This document shows, in pieces, positions 26,301-35,349 of a stretch of DNA of 43,668 nucleotides (position 1 is the stretch's first letter; every line of letters begins with the position of its first letter). This stretch comes from a virus: positions 1-43,668 of IMG/VR virus record IMGVR_UViG_3300045999_010452. One strand, written 5' to 3'. The notes under the pieces are model-generated. The model was given only the letters and a program-made list of their open reading frames with translations. It had not been told where the DNA came from and did not search any database. Both the position numbers and the translations under genes were made by a program.

Positions 26301-29300
26301 CATCTTCTTGTTCCACTAGTATTATCATAGTTAAATAAAGCTAGAGGAGAAAAATATTTTGAAGCAGTTGGCCAGTTATTAGTATTACCCATGGTGCTAC
26401 CTCCTACAGAAGTGCCAGTTCCATTCCAGTATCCAAATACTTTTGTCCAAGTAGTTCCTGGATTGTAATTACTCATTACATTGTATGTGAATGTTCCAGG
26501 ATTTCCTAGTAGAACAGTAAAAGATTCATTATAATCTATGCTACCCATGTAGTGGGTATTTACTGAACCAGCTTCATTTTTAATCCAACACTCCATATAA
26601 TACCAATCATTAGATCCAGTATCTATAGGGATAAATGGAAAACCTGAAGAGTATGATACATTTCCTACATTTACAGCGCCATCAACTTGTATAACATAAC
26701 CACCAGGAGCTGTATTATCAGTAGCCCAAGTAAACGAGGTACTACCAAAATAATCTTGTAACTGAGCTTGAGTCCATGTTGGGTCAATTTCAAAAACAGT
26801 ATCTCCTGAGCTATAATGTCCTATAGGATACTTTCTTGTAGCATCTACTCTTGTATTTCTTGAATTAATTCCTCCTGCTACATCTAGCAAAGCGTTAGGA
26901 GATGTAATTCCTATACCAACATTACCACTTGTATTTATTGTAACATGAGTTCCATTATTAGCTCCTAAATATAAAGCATTTCCTGCTGTAGCAAATACTC
27001 TAGCGTATCCTGTATCCCAAGTTAATCCACCATATGCTGTTGAATAAGGTCCCCAATATGAAACACCTCCACTGTCTGTCCATAAAGCATTACTAGCAAA
27101 AGTTCCATTAACTTGTAGTTTAGTAGCTGGTGTTGAGGTACCTATACCTACACTACCACTAATAAAATAAGAATCTCCATTAGAACTAATTCTTGTAGTT
27201 AATGAAGCAACATTGTAAAGGTCTAATGTTCCTCCGTTACTTGAGTTTTCATATAATAATGCTGGGTAGTTAGCTGTTGAAGTAGCTCTTAATAGTAAAC
27301 CACCAAGATTATTTGCTGTTGATGATTTAATTTCAAGTTTAGCATCAGGAGAAGTAGTACCTATACCTACATTACCACTATCTAAAAAAGTTGCTATTGC
27401 GGCTGAACCATTATTTGCTATATTAAATGTAGATAGTGGAAATGTAGTTCCATCTCCATTAACTAATCTCCAAGTATATCCTCCATTTCTATCGAATAAT
27501 ATAGTAGGAGCTGCTGAACGAACATTAATACTTCCTGAGATATCTAATCTTTGTGATGGAGAAGTAGTTCCTATACCTACATTGCCAGCGCTAGTGATAC
27601 GCACTCTTTCAATTCCAACTCCTGCATTTGCACTGGGTTGGGTATAAAATCTTATTGATCCTGGACTTCCTCCTGCATTATAAGAATCTTGAACTAAATC
27701 TATTCTTGAATCAGAATATATGTTTACTAATTTAAGATTAGTAAGTATATCACCTGAAGTGACATAGTCATGATAAATGGCTCCTTGTCCATATCCGCCA
27801 GGACTATTAAATGATATTCCTTCATTAGTATGAGAAGCGTTAGATAAGCCTATTTCTAATTTAGTTGAAGGAGTTGTAGTGCTTATACCTAATCTAGCAT
27901 TAGTATTATCCCAATATAAATTCGCTGATGATGTTAAAGAAGTAGGACCTGAAAAATAAGCTACTTGAGTTGATGAACCACTAGCGTATCCTAAACCACT
28001 AGTTCCAGCTGTACCATTACCACCAGATGTTCCTGATACACCTGTTGTACCTGAAGTACCGCTAGTTCCACTCACCCCACTTGTACCTGAAGAACCAGAT
28101 GTTCCTGATGTACCAGATGTGCCTGAGCTTCCTGATGAACCTGAGCTTCCTGATGATCCAGAGCTTCCACTTGATCCAGATGATCCAGATGATCCTCTTG
28201 TACCACTAGTACCACTAGTGCCAGATGTGCCACTAGTACCATTTGTACCTGATGTTCCAGATGTTCCTGATGTTCCTGATGTGCCAGATAATCCACTTGA
28301 ACCAGATGATCCAGATGATCCAGATGATCCTGAAGTACCATTTGTACCAGATGTTCCTGATGTTCCACTTGAGCCAGAACTACCTGAGGATCCAGATGAA
28401 CCAGAACTACCAGAAGAACCTCTTGTACCTGAAGTTCCACTTGTACCACTTGTTCCTGAAGTACCACTAACACCACTTGAACCTGAACTTCCACCAGTAC
28501 CAGATGTTCCTGAGGTACCTGATGTACCACTTAATCCGCTTGAACCACTAGATCCACTTGATCCACTTGAACCTGATGAGCCTGAGCTGCCACTTGAGCC
28601 AGAAGATCCTCTTGTTCCACTTGTTCCTGAAGTACCTGATGTTCCTGAAGTTCCACTAACACCGCTTGAGCCAGATGTTCCTGATGTTCCTGAAGTACCA
28701 GACACACCAGAAGTTCCAGATGTACCACTAGTTCCACTAGCACCTGATGAACCACTTGAACCTGAGCTTCCTGATGAACCTGAAGTTCCAGATGTTCCAG
28801 ATGAACCACTTGAGCCACTTGAACCTGAGCTACCAGAAGATCCTCTTGTACCTGATGTTCCAGATGTTCCTGAAACTCCTGATGTACCACTAGTTCCACT
28901 TACTCCACTTGTACCTGATGTACCATTAGTACCTGATGTACCAGATGTACCTGAAGTGCCACTTAAACCAGAAGAACCACTTGATCCTGATGATCCACTT
29001 GAACCACTTGAGCCAGATGATCCCCGAGTACCACTTGTGCCACTAGTTCCTGATGTACCACTTAAACCTGATGATCCACTTGAGCCACTAGTACCTGTTG
29101 TACCTGATGTACCAGATGTTCCACTTGTACCAGATGTTCCTGAAGTGCCTGATATACCTGATGAGCCAGAGCTGCCTGATGATCCAGAACTACCTGAACT
29201 ACCTTTAGTACCACTTGTGCCAGATGTTCCTGAAGTGCCTGATATACCTGAGGTACCACTTGTACCACTTAAACCACTAGAACCACTTGATCCAGATGAA

Positions 29301-32300
29301 CCACTTGTACCACTTGTACCAGATGTGCCACTTGTGCCTGAAGTTCCACTTAAACCTGATGAGCCTGAGCTACCTGAGGATCCAGATGAGCCACTTGATC
29401 CTGAAGAACCTCTTGTACCTGATGTACCACTTGTGCCTGATGTACCACTTGTTCCTGATATTCCACTTGTACCTGATGTACCACTTAATCCACTTGAACC
29501 ACTTGAGCCTGAGCTACCACTTGTTCCACTAGTACCATTAGTACCAGATGTACCACTAGTACCACTTAAACCTGATGAGCCTGAGCTACCACTAGAGCCT
29601 GAGCTGCCTGAAGTACCCCGAGTACCACTTGTTCCAGATGTGCCTGATGTACCACTTGTTCCACTTGTACCACTTAATCCTGATGAACCAGAACTGCCTG
29701 ATGAACCTGAAGTTCCAGATGTACCAGTTGTTCCAGATGTTCCGCTTGTACCACTAACTCCACTTGAACCACTTGATCCTGATGAGCCTGAGCTGCCACT
29801 TGAGCCAGAAGATCCTCTTGTTCCTGATGTTCCGCTTGTACCTGAAGTACCACTAATCCCATTTGTACCAGATGTTCCTGAAGTACCTGAAGTACCAGAT
29901 GTACCTGATGATCCAGATGTACCACTAGTACCTGAAGTACCACTTAAACCAGAAGAACCACTTGATCCTGATGATCCACTTGAACCAGATGATCCCCGAG
30001 TACCACTTGTGCCTGATGTACCGCTTGTACCACTAATACCTGATGATCCAGATGATCCACTTGACCCACTGGTACCTGATGTACCATTTGTTCCTGATGT
30101 GCCAGATGTACCTGAAGTACCACTCACTCCACTAGATCCACTACTTCCACTTGAGCCTGAACTACCTGATGATCCACGTGTACCTGATGTGCCGCTTGTG
30201 CCTGATGTGCCACTTAAACCTGATGAGCCTGAACTACCATTTGAGCCGGATGTGCCAGCTGTACCTGATGTTCCTGTTGTACCAGATGTTCCTGATGTTC
30301 CACTCACACCTGATGATCCACTTGAACCAGAACTTCCACTTGAACCTGAGGAACCTCTAGTTCCACTAGTACCAGAAGTTCCACTAGTTCCTGATGTACC
30401 GCTTACGCCTGAAGAACCACTTGATCCACTTGATCCAGATGTTCCTGATGTTCCATTTGTTCCGGATGTACCACTTAAACCTGATGAACCAGATGAGCCA
30501 CTTGAGCCAGATGATCCAGATGAACCACTTGAGCCTGAGGAGCCTCTTGTACCGCTTGTACCTGATGTACCGCTTGTACCACTAACACCTGAAGTTCCAC
30601 TTGTACCAGTAGTTCCACTTGTACCACTTGTACCTGATGTTCCACTCACACCATTAGTACCACTAGTTCCACTTACACCACTTGATCCTGAAGATCCAGA
30701 AGATCCGGATGTACCAGAAGTCCCATTTGTACCAGAAGTACCTGATGTGCCACTAACACCTGATGATCCAGAACTACCTGAAGAACCATTTGTTCCACTA
30801 GTGCCACTAGTTCCTGATGTTCCAGAAGTACCACTAATGCCACTTGAGCCACTTGATCCACTTGATCCTGAACTACCGCTTGAGCCACTACTTCCTGATG
30901 ATCCTTTAGTACCTGAAGTACCTGATGTTCCGCTTATTCCTGAAGTACCTGTTGTACCACTTGTTCCAGATGTTCCACTTATTCCATTTGTTCCAGAAGT
31001 ACCTGATGTACCTGAAGTTCCAGAAGTGCCACTTGTGCCACTAGCCCCACTTGAACCACTAGATCCAGAACTACCACTAGTTCCATTAGTGCCACTTGTT
31101 CCAGAAGTACCTGAAGTTCCATTTATACCTGATGATCCTGAACTACCAGATGAACCTGATGTTCCTGTTGTACCAGAGGTTCCTGATGTTCCGCTTATAC
31201 CACTTGTACCTGATGAGCCAGAGCTACCTGATGAACCAGATGAGCCACTAGAGCCAGATGAACCTCTTGTACCTGATGTACCAGAAGTTCCACTTGTACC
31301 TGATGTTCCACTTAATCCGCTTGAACCACTTGATCCTGAAGTACCACTAGTACCTGATGTTCCATTAGTTCCAGAAGTACCACTAATACCACTTGAACCA
31401 CTTGATCCACTAGAACCAGATGATCCACTAGTGCCTGAAGTACCAGATGTACCACTAGTGCCACTTATACCTGATGAGCCAGAACTGCCTGATGAGCCAC
31501 TAGTTCCTGATGTACCATTTGTTCCTGATGTACCACTAGCTCCACTTGATCCAGATGATCCACTTGAACCAGAGCTTCCTGATGTGCCTGAAGTACCATT
31601 AGTGCCTGATGTTCCATTTACTCCTGAAGAGCCGGAGCTGCCGCTTGAACCACTAGTACCAGATGTACCAGAGGTTCCACTATTTCCTGAAGTACCAGAC
31701 GTACCACTAACACCAGAGCTACCACTTGAGCCTGATGAGCCAGAAGTACCTGATGTACCTGATATTCCATTTGTTCCACTTGTGCCGCTAGCACCACTTG
31801 ATCCACTAGAACCAGATGTTCCTGAAGTTCCAGATGTACCACTTAAGCCTGAGGTACCATTTGTACCACTAGAGCCACTTGTTCCTGATGTACCTGATGA
31901 GCCGCTTGATCCAGATATACCTGAAGTACCTGATGTTCCATTAGTGCCTGAAGTACCAGTTGTTCCATTAACACCAGAACTACCGCTTGATCCACTAGAA
32001 CCAGATGTACCAGTTGATCCTGAAGTACCAGTTGTTCCACTAACACCGCTTGTACCTGATGAGCCACTTGAACCTGATGAACCTGATGTGCCACTTGTTC
32101 CATTAGTACCTGATGTGCCATTTACTCCACTTGTGCCTGAAGTTCCACTTGTACCTGATTCACCTGATGTACCAGAAGTGCCAGTTGTTCCAGACACACC
32201 ACTAGTTCCACTAGTTCCACTAGTTCCAGCTATACCTGACTCACCACTTGTACCTGAGCTACCTGATAATCCAGAAGTTCCTGATGTACCAGAAGATCCT

Positions 32301-32698
32301 GATTCACCACTTGTGCCTGATGAGCCAGATGAGCCACTTGAGCCTGAAGTACCTGATATTCCTGATGTACCAGTGGTACCTGATGTACCGCTAGTACCTG
32401 ATGTACCTATAAAACCACTTGTTCCAGATCCACCACTTGTGCCTGATGATCCATTAGCTCCACTAGTTCCACTAGATCCATCAGCTCCAGATGTTCCTGC
32501 TGATCCAGTCCCGCCACTAGCGGACCCAGATATTGCTATGCCTCCATTTTCATAATTAACAGTAATATTTGGACCAGCTAATATAGAAACATACGATGAT
32601 GTTGTGGCTAAGGATGCTGTTCCTTGAATATTATTAGCTGTTATATTATCAAACGTAACATTCTGCTCTTGTGTAGCTATTCTTTTAAAGGTACCCAT
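23321..32698 (-). CDS. Giant tail fibre with ~1500-residue Gly-Thr/Ser-Ser collagen-like shaft
   Basis: A 3125-residue protein, by far the largest in the window. Residues 1-58 (MGTFKRIATQEQNVTFDNIT...) are a short beta domain suited to virion attachment. From about 60 to 1570 it is almost uninterrupted G-X-Y triplets, mainly GTS, GSS, GTN, GVS and GLS. The rest consists of beta-type fibre modules with 13 copies of a VGIGTTSP-like motif followed by a LxI/V strand, including a larger insert near 1960-2170, and ends in a compact tip (GERLIIRIKDNGTPQSLTFN...). The collagen-like part lacks proline. I see no S74 autocleaving chaperone at the C-terminus. It lies directly downstream of the sugar operon. 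The fibre role is confident; trimeric structure and glycosylation are inference. Confidence 0.85.
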   Translation of the reverse strand: MGTFKRIATQEQNVTFDNITANNIQGTASLATTSSYVSILAGPNITVNYENGGIAISGSASGGTGSAGTSGADGSSGTSGANGSSGTSGGSGTSGFIGTSGTSGTSGTTGTSGISGTSGSSGSSGSSGTSGESGSSGTSGTSGLSGSSGTSGESGIAGTSGTSGTSGVSGTTGTSGTSGESGTSGTSGTSGVNGTSGTNGTSGTSGSSGSSGSSGTSGVSGTTGTSGSTGTSGSSGSSGSSGVNGTTGTSGTNGTSGTSGISGSSGSSGTSGTSGSSGTNGTSGLSGTSGTSGTSGSSGSSGASGTSGTNGISGTSGTSGSSGSSGSSGVSGTSGTSGNSGTSGTSGTSGSSGSSGSSGVNGTSGTNGTSGTSGSSGSSGSSGSSGASGTSGTNGTSGTSGSSGSSGSSGISGTSGTSGTSGTSGSSGSSGSSGSSGISGTSGTNGTSGTSGTSGSSGSSGLSGTSGTSGTSGTSGTRGSSGSSGSSGSSGSSGSSGTSGISGTSGTSGTTGTSGSSGSSGSSGINGTSGTSGTSGTNGTSGSSGSSGSSGASGTSGTSGTSGTSGTSGTNGISGTSGTSGTTGTSGISGTSGTSGTKGSSGSSGSSGSSGSSGSSGSSGISGTSGTSGTSGTSGTNGSSGSSGSSGVSGTSGTSGTNGTSGTSGSSGSSGSSGVSGTSGTNGVSGTSGTSGTSGTTGTSGTSGVSGTSGTSGTSGTRGSSGSSGSSGSSGSSGSSGSSGLSGTSGTNGTSGTSGSSGSSGSSGVSGTSGTSGTSGTSGTRGSSGSSGSSGSSGSSGVSGTSGTSGTTGTSGTAGTSGSNGSSGSSGLSGTSGTSGTSGTRGSSGSSGSSGSSGSSGVSGTSGTSGTSGTNGTSGTSGSSGSSGSSGISGTSGTSGTSGTRGSSGSSGSSGSSGSSGLSGTSGTSGTSGSSGTSGTSGTSGTSGTNGISGTSGTSGTSGTRGSSGSSGSSGSSGSSGSSGVSGTSGTSGTTGTSGTSGSSGSSGSSGLSGTSGTSGTSGTSGTSGTRGTSGSSGSSGSSGSSGLSGTSGTSGTNGTSGTSGSSGSSGSSGLSGTSGTSGISGTSGTSGTSGTSGTRGSSGSSGSSGSSGSSGSSGLSGTSGTSGTSGTSGTSGSSGSSGSSGLSGTSGTSGISGTSGTSGTSGTKGSSGSSGSSGSSGSSGISGTSGTSGTSGTSGTSGTTGTSGSSGSSGLSGTSGTSGTSGTRGSSGSSGSSGSSGSSGSSGLSGTSGTSGTSGTNGTSGTSGVSGTSGTSGVSGTSGTSGTRGSSGSSGSSGSSGSSGTSGTSGSSGSSGSSGSSGASGTSGTSGTSGVSGTSGTSGTSGSSGVSGTSGTSGTSGTSGTRGSSGSSGSSGSSGSSGSSGSSGSSGLSGTSGTSGTSGTGGSSGSSGVSGTSGTSGTSGTSGTRGSSGSSGSSGSSGSSGSSGTSGTSGTNGTSGSSGSSGSSGSSGLSGTSGTSGTSGTSGTNGTSGTSGTSGTSGTRGSSGSSGSSGSSGSSGSSGSSGSSGTSGTSGTSGSSGTSGVSGTSGTSGTTGVSGTSGGNGTAGTSGLGYASGSSTQVAYFSGPTSLTSSANLYWDNTNARLGISTTTPSTKLEIGLSNASHTNEGISFNSPGGYGQGAIYHDYVTSGDILTNLKLVNIYSDSRIDLVQDSYNAGGSPGSIRFYTQPSANAGVGIERVRITSAGNVGIGTTSPSQRLDISGSINVRSAAPTILFDRNGGYTWRLVNGDGTTFPLSTFNIANNGSAAIATFLDSGNVGIGTTSPDAKLEIKSSTANNLGGLLLRATSTANYPALLYENSSNGGTLDLYNVASLTTRISSNGDSYFISGSVGIGTSTPATKLQVNGTFASNALWTDSGGVSYWGPYSTAYGGLTWDTGYARVFATAGNALYLGANNGTHVTINTSGNVGIGITSPNALLDVAGGINSRNTRVDATRKYPIGHYSSGDTVFEIDPTWTQAQLQDYFGSTSFTWATDNTAPGGYVIQVDGAVNVGNVSYSSGFPFIPIDTGSNDWYYMECWIKNEAGSVNTHYMGSIDYNESFTVLLGNPGTFTYNVMSNYNPGTTWTKVFGYWNGTGTSVGGSTMGNTNNWPTASKYFSPLALFNYDNTSGTRRCYISGWRLIKSSNSGNRVFNDSLTISGGSLGTTSGDRKILQTFTTTNANVDNLEISQIRIGNGSDWYTAGNRIQQKVDGYWMGYIQFNGGNNAGISIGTGLSNTSPTSVSERIRITDTGNIGIGTTDPSAAKLVIASNGSSIKLQTVSDATNYYATINSNYDYANAFNITANGAGGVQTLMAWGDTVGLTLQGGASRPLALQPSNGKVGIGTTSPSTSLEVFSVAPVGDRTLPHNILTITAEHDNFPYAGFGGGIVFKNRTYTAGMLTSARVRSVINYSGDTGLEFGSSLAFDITPTTSSALTEAVRIRYDGNVGVGTTNPSTGKLQINTGAASNNALTFQASSQTSITYGIGINASSNLAIYDNFSSATRLVLNGDGDIGIGTTSPTAKLQVIGNARIGQNSNNSTNAVLDLTAGGSGYNSYIDFGYYGTFDAAIWFAGYFGDSSGQFKIRDASSGTATDALTISQGSRNVTINSLSGTGDRIVGTNSGGTLSAITVGSGLSLSSGTLTATGGSAGTVTGTGASTQVAYWTSTSNITGSNGFIYDNTNGRVGIGTTSPGFTLDAQGGGSGLRVLSNISYVDLALTNTSTTSYIQANGNNMQFFVAGGSNSDIVMFLDGTNNRVGIGTLTPSYPLHVQGATYINNELSNGGGVSLYVSGSGDMQLTDGGSIFFGAYTYANGTYIRGYDDGDAMYFYSNGTNTAVMRSTGVGIGTTSPSANLDIKGVQDTAGQISLQLRSGNSAANFSSNQITLGYNNSATYRHAIKTRHNSGAASGNAIDFYTWRQGTDSSATIGTQHVMSLDGANVGIGTTSPLSNLHIKNNVSAGGFANFSDYQLLLWTGSNASASYGLGIEASTLMYHSADNHRFYVANVSRANLNANGFQARYIPQITATTTTTTLTPVISSAGTWHVTALATSLTIAAPTGTANNGERLIIRIKDNGTPQSLTFNGIYRAGGDVLLPAITVANKTLYLGFIYNSTDTKWDLIAKVNNI
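23860..27900 (-). repeat. Thirteen VGIGTTSP-type fibre modules
   Basis: By eye, 13 copies of V/I-G-I/V-G-T-x-x-P followed by a short strand (LEI, LDI, LQV, LHI) are spaced irregularly along the C-terminal half of the fibre. The DNA copies share a plus-strand core like GTAGTTCCTATACC. Such modules are common in long phage fibres and provide recombination sites for tip swapping. Confidence 0.75.
27990..32520 (-). repeat. Gly-X-Y (GTS/GSS) repeat tract, ~4.5 kb
   Basis: About 500 consecutive 9-nt units encode GTS, GSS and variants. A higher-order pattern recurs: runs of GTS, then GTR (or GTK), five to eight GSS, then GLS/GVS/GIS. I count about 15 basic positions, all in the distal two thirds (after about residue 478), and a few GES/GAD acidic triplets only near the N-terminal end. 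Synonymous codons vary, so the units are not identical DNA copies. Confidence 0.88.
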
Positions 32699-32722
32699 TT
32701 ATTTCGTAGATAATTAGTCGAT

Positions 32723-32730
32723 AATAAATA
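32723..32730 (-). promoter_or_regulatory. TATTTATT box upstream of the giant fibre gene
   Basis: The coding strand reads CACCTATTTATTATC, ending 24 nt before the start codon. It is the most divergent of the set (CTATTTA instead of ATATTTA). It follows an AT-rich hairpin and U tract, so the fibre gene may have its own promoter separate from the sugar operon. Confidence 0.35.
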
Positions 32731-32747
32731 GGTGAAATATATAAAAT

Positions 32748-32778
32748 AAAAAAAATCTGTATATACTTTTGTTATATA
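32748..32778 (-). terminator. Weak terminator at the end of the sugar operon
   Basis: The minus strand reads TATATA-ACAAAAG-TATATA-CAGA followed by eight T. The stem is only A-T pairs and includes the stop codon of the last operon gene, so partial read-through into the fibre gene is likely. Confidence 0.35.
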
Positions 32779-33803
32779 TTTCTTTTATTTTTGTCAAAAA
32801 ACGCAAATGAGTGGATTCTTTCTAATCGTTTTTTAGTTATAATTTCATTATAATCTAAAATACCGTTTTTATATATTTTAAGATGAAATTCTTTTTTTGT
32901 AGTTTTGTGGTAAGCAAAATAATCTGTTAAAATAGTATGTTCTTCATCATGATCATCAATAACCATTTTATAATGAGCATCTTCTCTTGAACAAATAAAA
33001 ATATAACTTATGTCTTTAACATCTTGTATTAATTCAAGAGGTACAATATGATAATCTGTTTTTTTATTAAATGTTTTATTAATGTCAATATTAGATTCTT
33101 TAAATAAAGAGACAGGTCCAAATGTATCTAAATTATTATTACTAAGTAATAAATTATTAATATTATCTTTAAAATTATATTTTAAAAGTTGTTCAAAACA
33201 AAGTAAACCATCATCTGATGAAAACTTAGAAACATGATCTTGTTTATTACTACAGACATGAAAATTATCTAAAAAGAAAGATAAATCTGTATAAAAGTAT
33301 ATACCACTAAAAGAGTCATCAAATTTTTCACTAATGTCATCAAAATAAGCTTTTTTATTTAATAGTTCACAAGATTTTTCTATTGTTGAAAAAATATCAA
33401 GTTCATTATCTGTTATAAAACAATCACCAACTAAAAAATGACAATGAGTATAATTTAAACTTTTTAATGTTAAAAAATTATTTTTTAATTGTCTTGAAAC
33501 AGAATAACCAACATCATTCCAATTTAAAGATATAGAAAAAAATTGAAAATCAGGTGTGAAATAACTCACTCTACTTGTGATATTAATGTTATCATTATCT
33601 AATAAATCTACTAAACTAATCAATTCATTTTTATCACTAAAAATAGAAAAATTAGTTTCATTAGATATTCTTTTATCAATAGGACATAATGAAGTATAAA
33701 TAATATCTTGCCCTGTTTTTTTTAATTGTTTAATACAGTCTACTACCATATCAACTTTTTCTTCAGTATCAGCCCAATAATTAACTACAAAACAAGATTT
33801 CAT
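32772..33803 (-). CDS. GT-A-like glycosyltransferase-related protein (343 aa)
   Basis: Last gene of the sugar operon. Its N-terminus (FVVNYWADTEEKVDMVVDCI; GQDIIYTSLCPID) aligns by eye with the 328-residue protein at 38113 and with the middle domain of the 890-residue protein. The segment HFLVGDCFITDNELD corresponds to their ESDC/YDV stretch, where a DXD-like metal site would be. The C-terminal 90 residues (SYIFICSREDAHYKMVIDD...) look like the beta domain that also ends the paralogs. It overlaps the acetyltransferase stop/start by 4 nt. It is divergent and may be an inactive or acceptor-binding member. Glycosyltransferase membership is inferred from the paralogs. Confidence 0.55.
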   Translation of the reverse strand: MKSCFVVNYWADTEEKVDMVVDCIKQLKKTGQDIIYTSLCPIDKRISNETNFSIFSDKNELISLVDLLDNDNINITSRVSYFTPDFQFFSISLNWNDVGYSVSRQLKNNFLTLKSLNYTHCHFLVGDCFITDNELDIFSTIEKSCELLNKKAYFDDISEKFDDSFSGIYFYTDLSFFLDNFHVCSNKQDHVSKFSSDDGLLCFEQLLKYNFKDNINNLLLSNNNLDTFGPVSLFKESNIDINKTFNKKTDYHIVPLELIQDVKDISYIFICSREDAHYKMVIDDHDEEHTILTDYFAYHKTTKKEFHLKIYKNGILDYNEIITKKRLERIHSFAFFDKNKRNI

Positions 33804-34210
33804 AAATAATATCTCATTGTTATTGATTCTTGCTTTAACCCACAGCGTTCATAAAACGCTACTCGCTCTGGAAAGCATGATAAATTGATTTTATAACATC
33901 CACAATTTTTGGCTATTTCTATTAGATGTTCTATTAATTTAGCTCCAATACCATGTCCTCTATATTTTTCTCTCACAGCTACATCTTCAATAAACGCGGC
34001 CACACCACCATTTCTAATTATTTTATGTTGAAAATGTAATGTAGCTGTACCTATAATTTCATTATTATTTTCAGCTACAGCCATATAATTACCATTTGTT
34101 AGATATATATCTATAGTTTCATCTGTTATTTCATCTATTTTCCAAACTTCTTGATAGGTTTCTAATAGACCTTTATTAACATCTTCTTTTTGAAATTCTC
34201 TAATTATCAT
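33800..34210 (-). CDS. GNAT acetyltransferase resembling glucosamine-6-phosphate N-acetyltransferase (GNA1)
   Basis: A 136-residue GNAT-fold enzyme. IIGTATLHFQHKIIRNGG, FIEDVAVREKYRGHGIGAKL (acetyl-CoA loop R-G-x-G-I-G) and GCYKINLSCFPERVAFYERCGL follow eukaryotic GNA1 closely, including the FYExCG ending. The expected reaction is acetyl transfer from acetyl-CoA to an amino sugar, giving GlcNAc-6-P in true GNA1 enzymes. It starts inside the stop of the aminotransferase gene (4-nt overlap) and likely acts on its product or on a related amino sugar. The substrate could equally be a nucleotide-linked amino sugar. GNA1-like proteins are uncommon in phages. Confidence 0.78.
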   Translation of the reverse strand: MIIREFQKEDVNKGLLETYQEVWKIDEITDETIDIYLTNGNYMAVAENNNEIIGTATLHFQHKIIRNGGVAAFIEDVAVREKYRGHGIGAKLIEHLIEIAKNCGCYKINLSCFPERVAFYERCGLKQESITMRYYL

Positions 34211-35349
34211 ACAAATAAATTATAACCTTCAATTACTTTTTCAGCCACATATTTTATATCATCATTTGTTAAATTCATATGTAAAGGTAATGATATTAAT
34301 TCTTCAGAAATAGTATGTGATATTGGGCATGTACCATGAGCGTAACTATATATCTCATAATGTGTATTATCTCTATAATGCACTCCTGGATATATTCCTT
34401 GTGTGTTTAGGTACTCCATAATTTTATTTCTATTTGGTACTATTATTTGATATAAATGTCTTGATGCTACAATTGTTTCTTTAGACATTTTTACAGAATT
34501 AATAGGAGTGTTTTTAAAATATGAGTCATATAGTTTACATATTTCACGTCTTCTATCATTATCCTCTTCTAAATGTTTTAGTCCAACAAGAGCCATTGAA
34601 GCTACAATAGAATTACCATGATATTTAAAACCAGCGTCTATAACATCATATTCCCATTTATATGAACCTTTATCATTTGTTCTTTGATAAGTATCTTTAT
34701 CAATACCTAACCAAGATAATTTACGAGATAAAATATCATAATCTTCATTTTTAAAACAAATCATACCTGAATCAGCTGTTGGTAGATTTTTTACAGCTTG
34801 AAAACTAAAAACAGTGACATCAGCATCTAAACCAATATGCTTATCATTTAATGTCTTTGTACCAGCCATATGAGCGGCATCTAATATAAGTTTTAATTTA
34901 TATTTTTTACAAAGATTTAATATACTAGAGTATTGACCAACATTTCCTCCCATCCCAACAAACATTACAGCTTTAGTTTTTTTAGTTATTTTGTTTTCAA
35001 CAGATTTGGGATCTAAACACAAGTATTCATCTACATCAGCAAAAACTGGTTTAAGATTTTCATATAATATAGCATGATTAGTAGAAACAAAAGTTAAAGG
35101 TGTTGTTATAATTTCATCTCCATCTTGCCATTTATTAGTGTCTTTTAATATTTTAACAGCTAAATGTAATCCTGAAGTGCTAGAATTTAAAAAGTGAGCA
35201 TGAGGATATCCAGTATATGATTTCCATTCTTTTTCTATGTCTATAGTTTTAAATCCTAAACCAGTCCATCCTTTATCTAAACATTCAGACATGTGTTCAA
35301 AAATTTCTTTCTTTCTAAATTTAGGAATAAATAATTGTATATTTCTCAT
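34207..35349 (-). CDS. DegT/DnrJ/EryC1/StrS-family PLP sugar aminotransferase
   Basis: A 380-residue aminotransferase that converts a keto-sugar nucleotide to an amino sugar using PLP. NSSTSGLHLAVKIL (residues 55-68) is the phosphate-binding entry. Asp157 in ILDAAHMAGT should contact the PLP ring nitrogen, and Lys187 in FSFQAVKNLPTADSGM is the Schiff-base lysine. The C-terminal GVHYRDNTHY and ISLPLHMNLTNDDI are family signatures. No dehydratase that would make the keto sugar is in the window, so the substrate comes from the host or another phage locus. It overlaps the neighbouring genes by 4 nt on both sides. The family is certain; the substrate is unknown. Confidence 0.9.
   Translation of the reverse strand: MRNIQLFIPKFRKKEIFEHMSECLDKGWTGLGFKTIDIEKEWKSYTGYPHAHFLNSSTSGLHLAVKILKDTNKWQDGDEIITTPLTFVSTNHAILYENLKPVFADVDEYLCLDPKSVENKITKKTKAVMFVGMGGNVGQYSSILNLCKKYKLKLILDAAHMAGTKTLNDKHIGLDADVTVFSFQAVKNLPTADSGMICFKNEDYDILSRKLSWLGIDKDTYQRTNDKGSYKWEYDVIDAGFKYHGNSIVASMALVGLKHLEEDNDRRREICKLYDSYFKNTPINSVKMSKETIVASRHLYQIIVPNRNKIMEYLNTQGIYPGVHYRDNTHYEIYSYAHGTCPISHTISEELISLPLHMNLTNDDIKYVAEKVIEGYNLFV

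Noticed and set aside
28119-32555. A 1478-codon open frame on the plus strand (Pro-Glu/Asp/Val/Leu repeats) over the giant fibre gene
   Set aside because: In this register each plus-strand codon pairs with the third base of one fibre codon and the first two of the next. Gly, Ser, Thr, Asn, Val, Ile, Leu, Ala, Arg and Lys codons never start with TA or CA, so TTA, CTA or TCA (antisense stops) cannot arise. The open frame is forced by the repeat composition.
23321-32698. Intramolecular chaperone (peptidase S74) at the end of the giant fibre
   Set aside because: The C-terminal 120 residues lack the S74 catalytic Ser/Lys context; the end is a compact beta tip.
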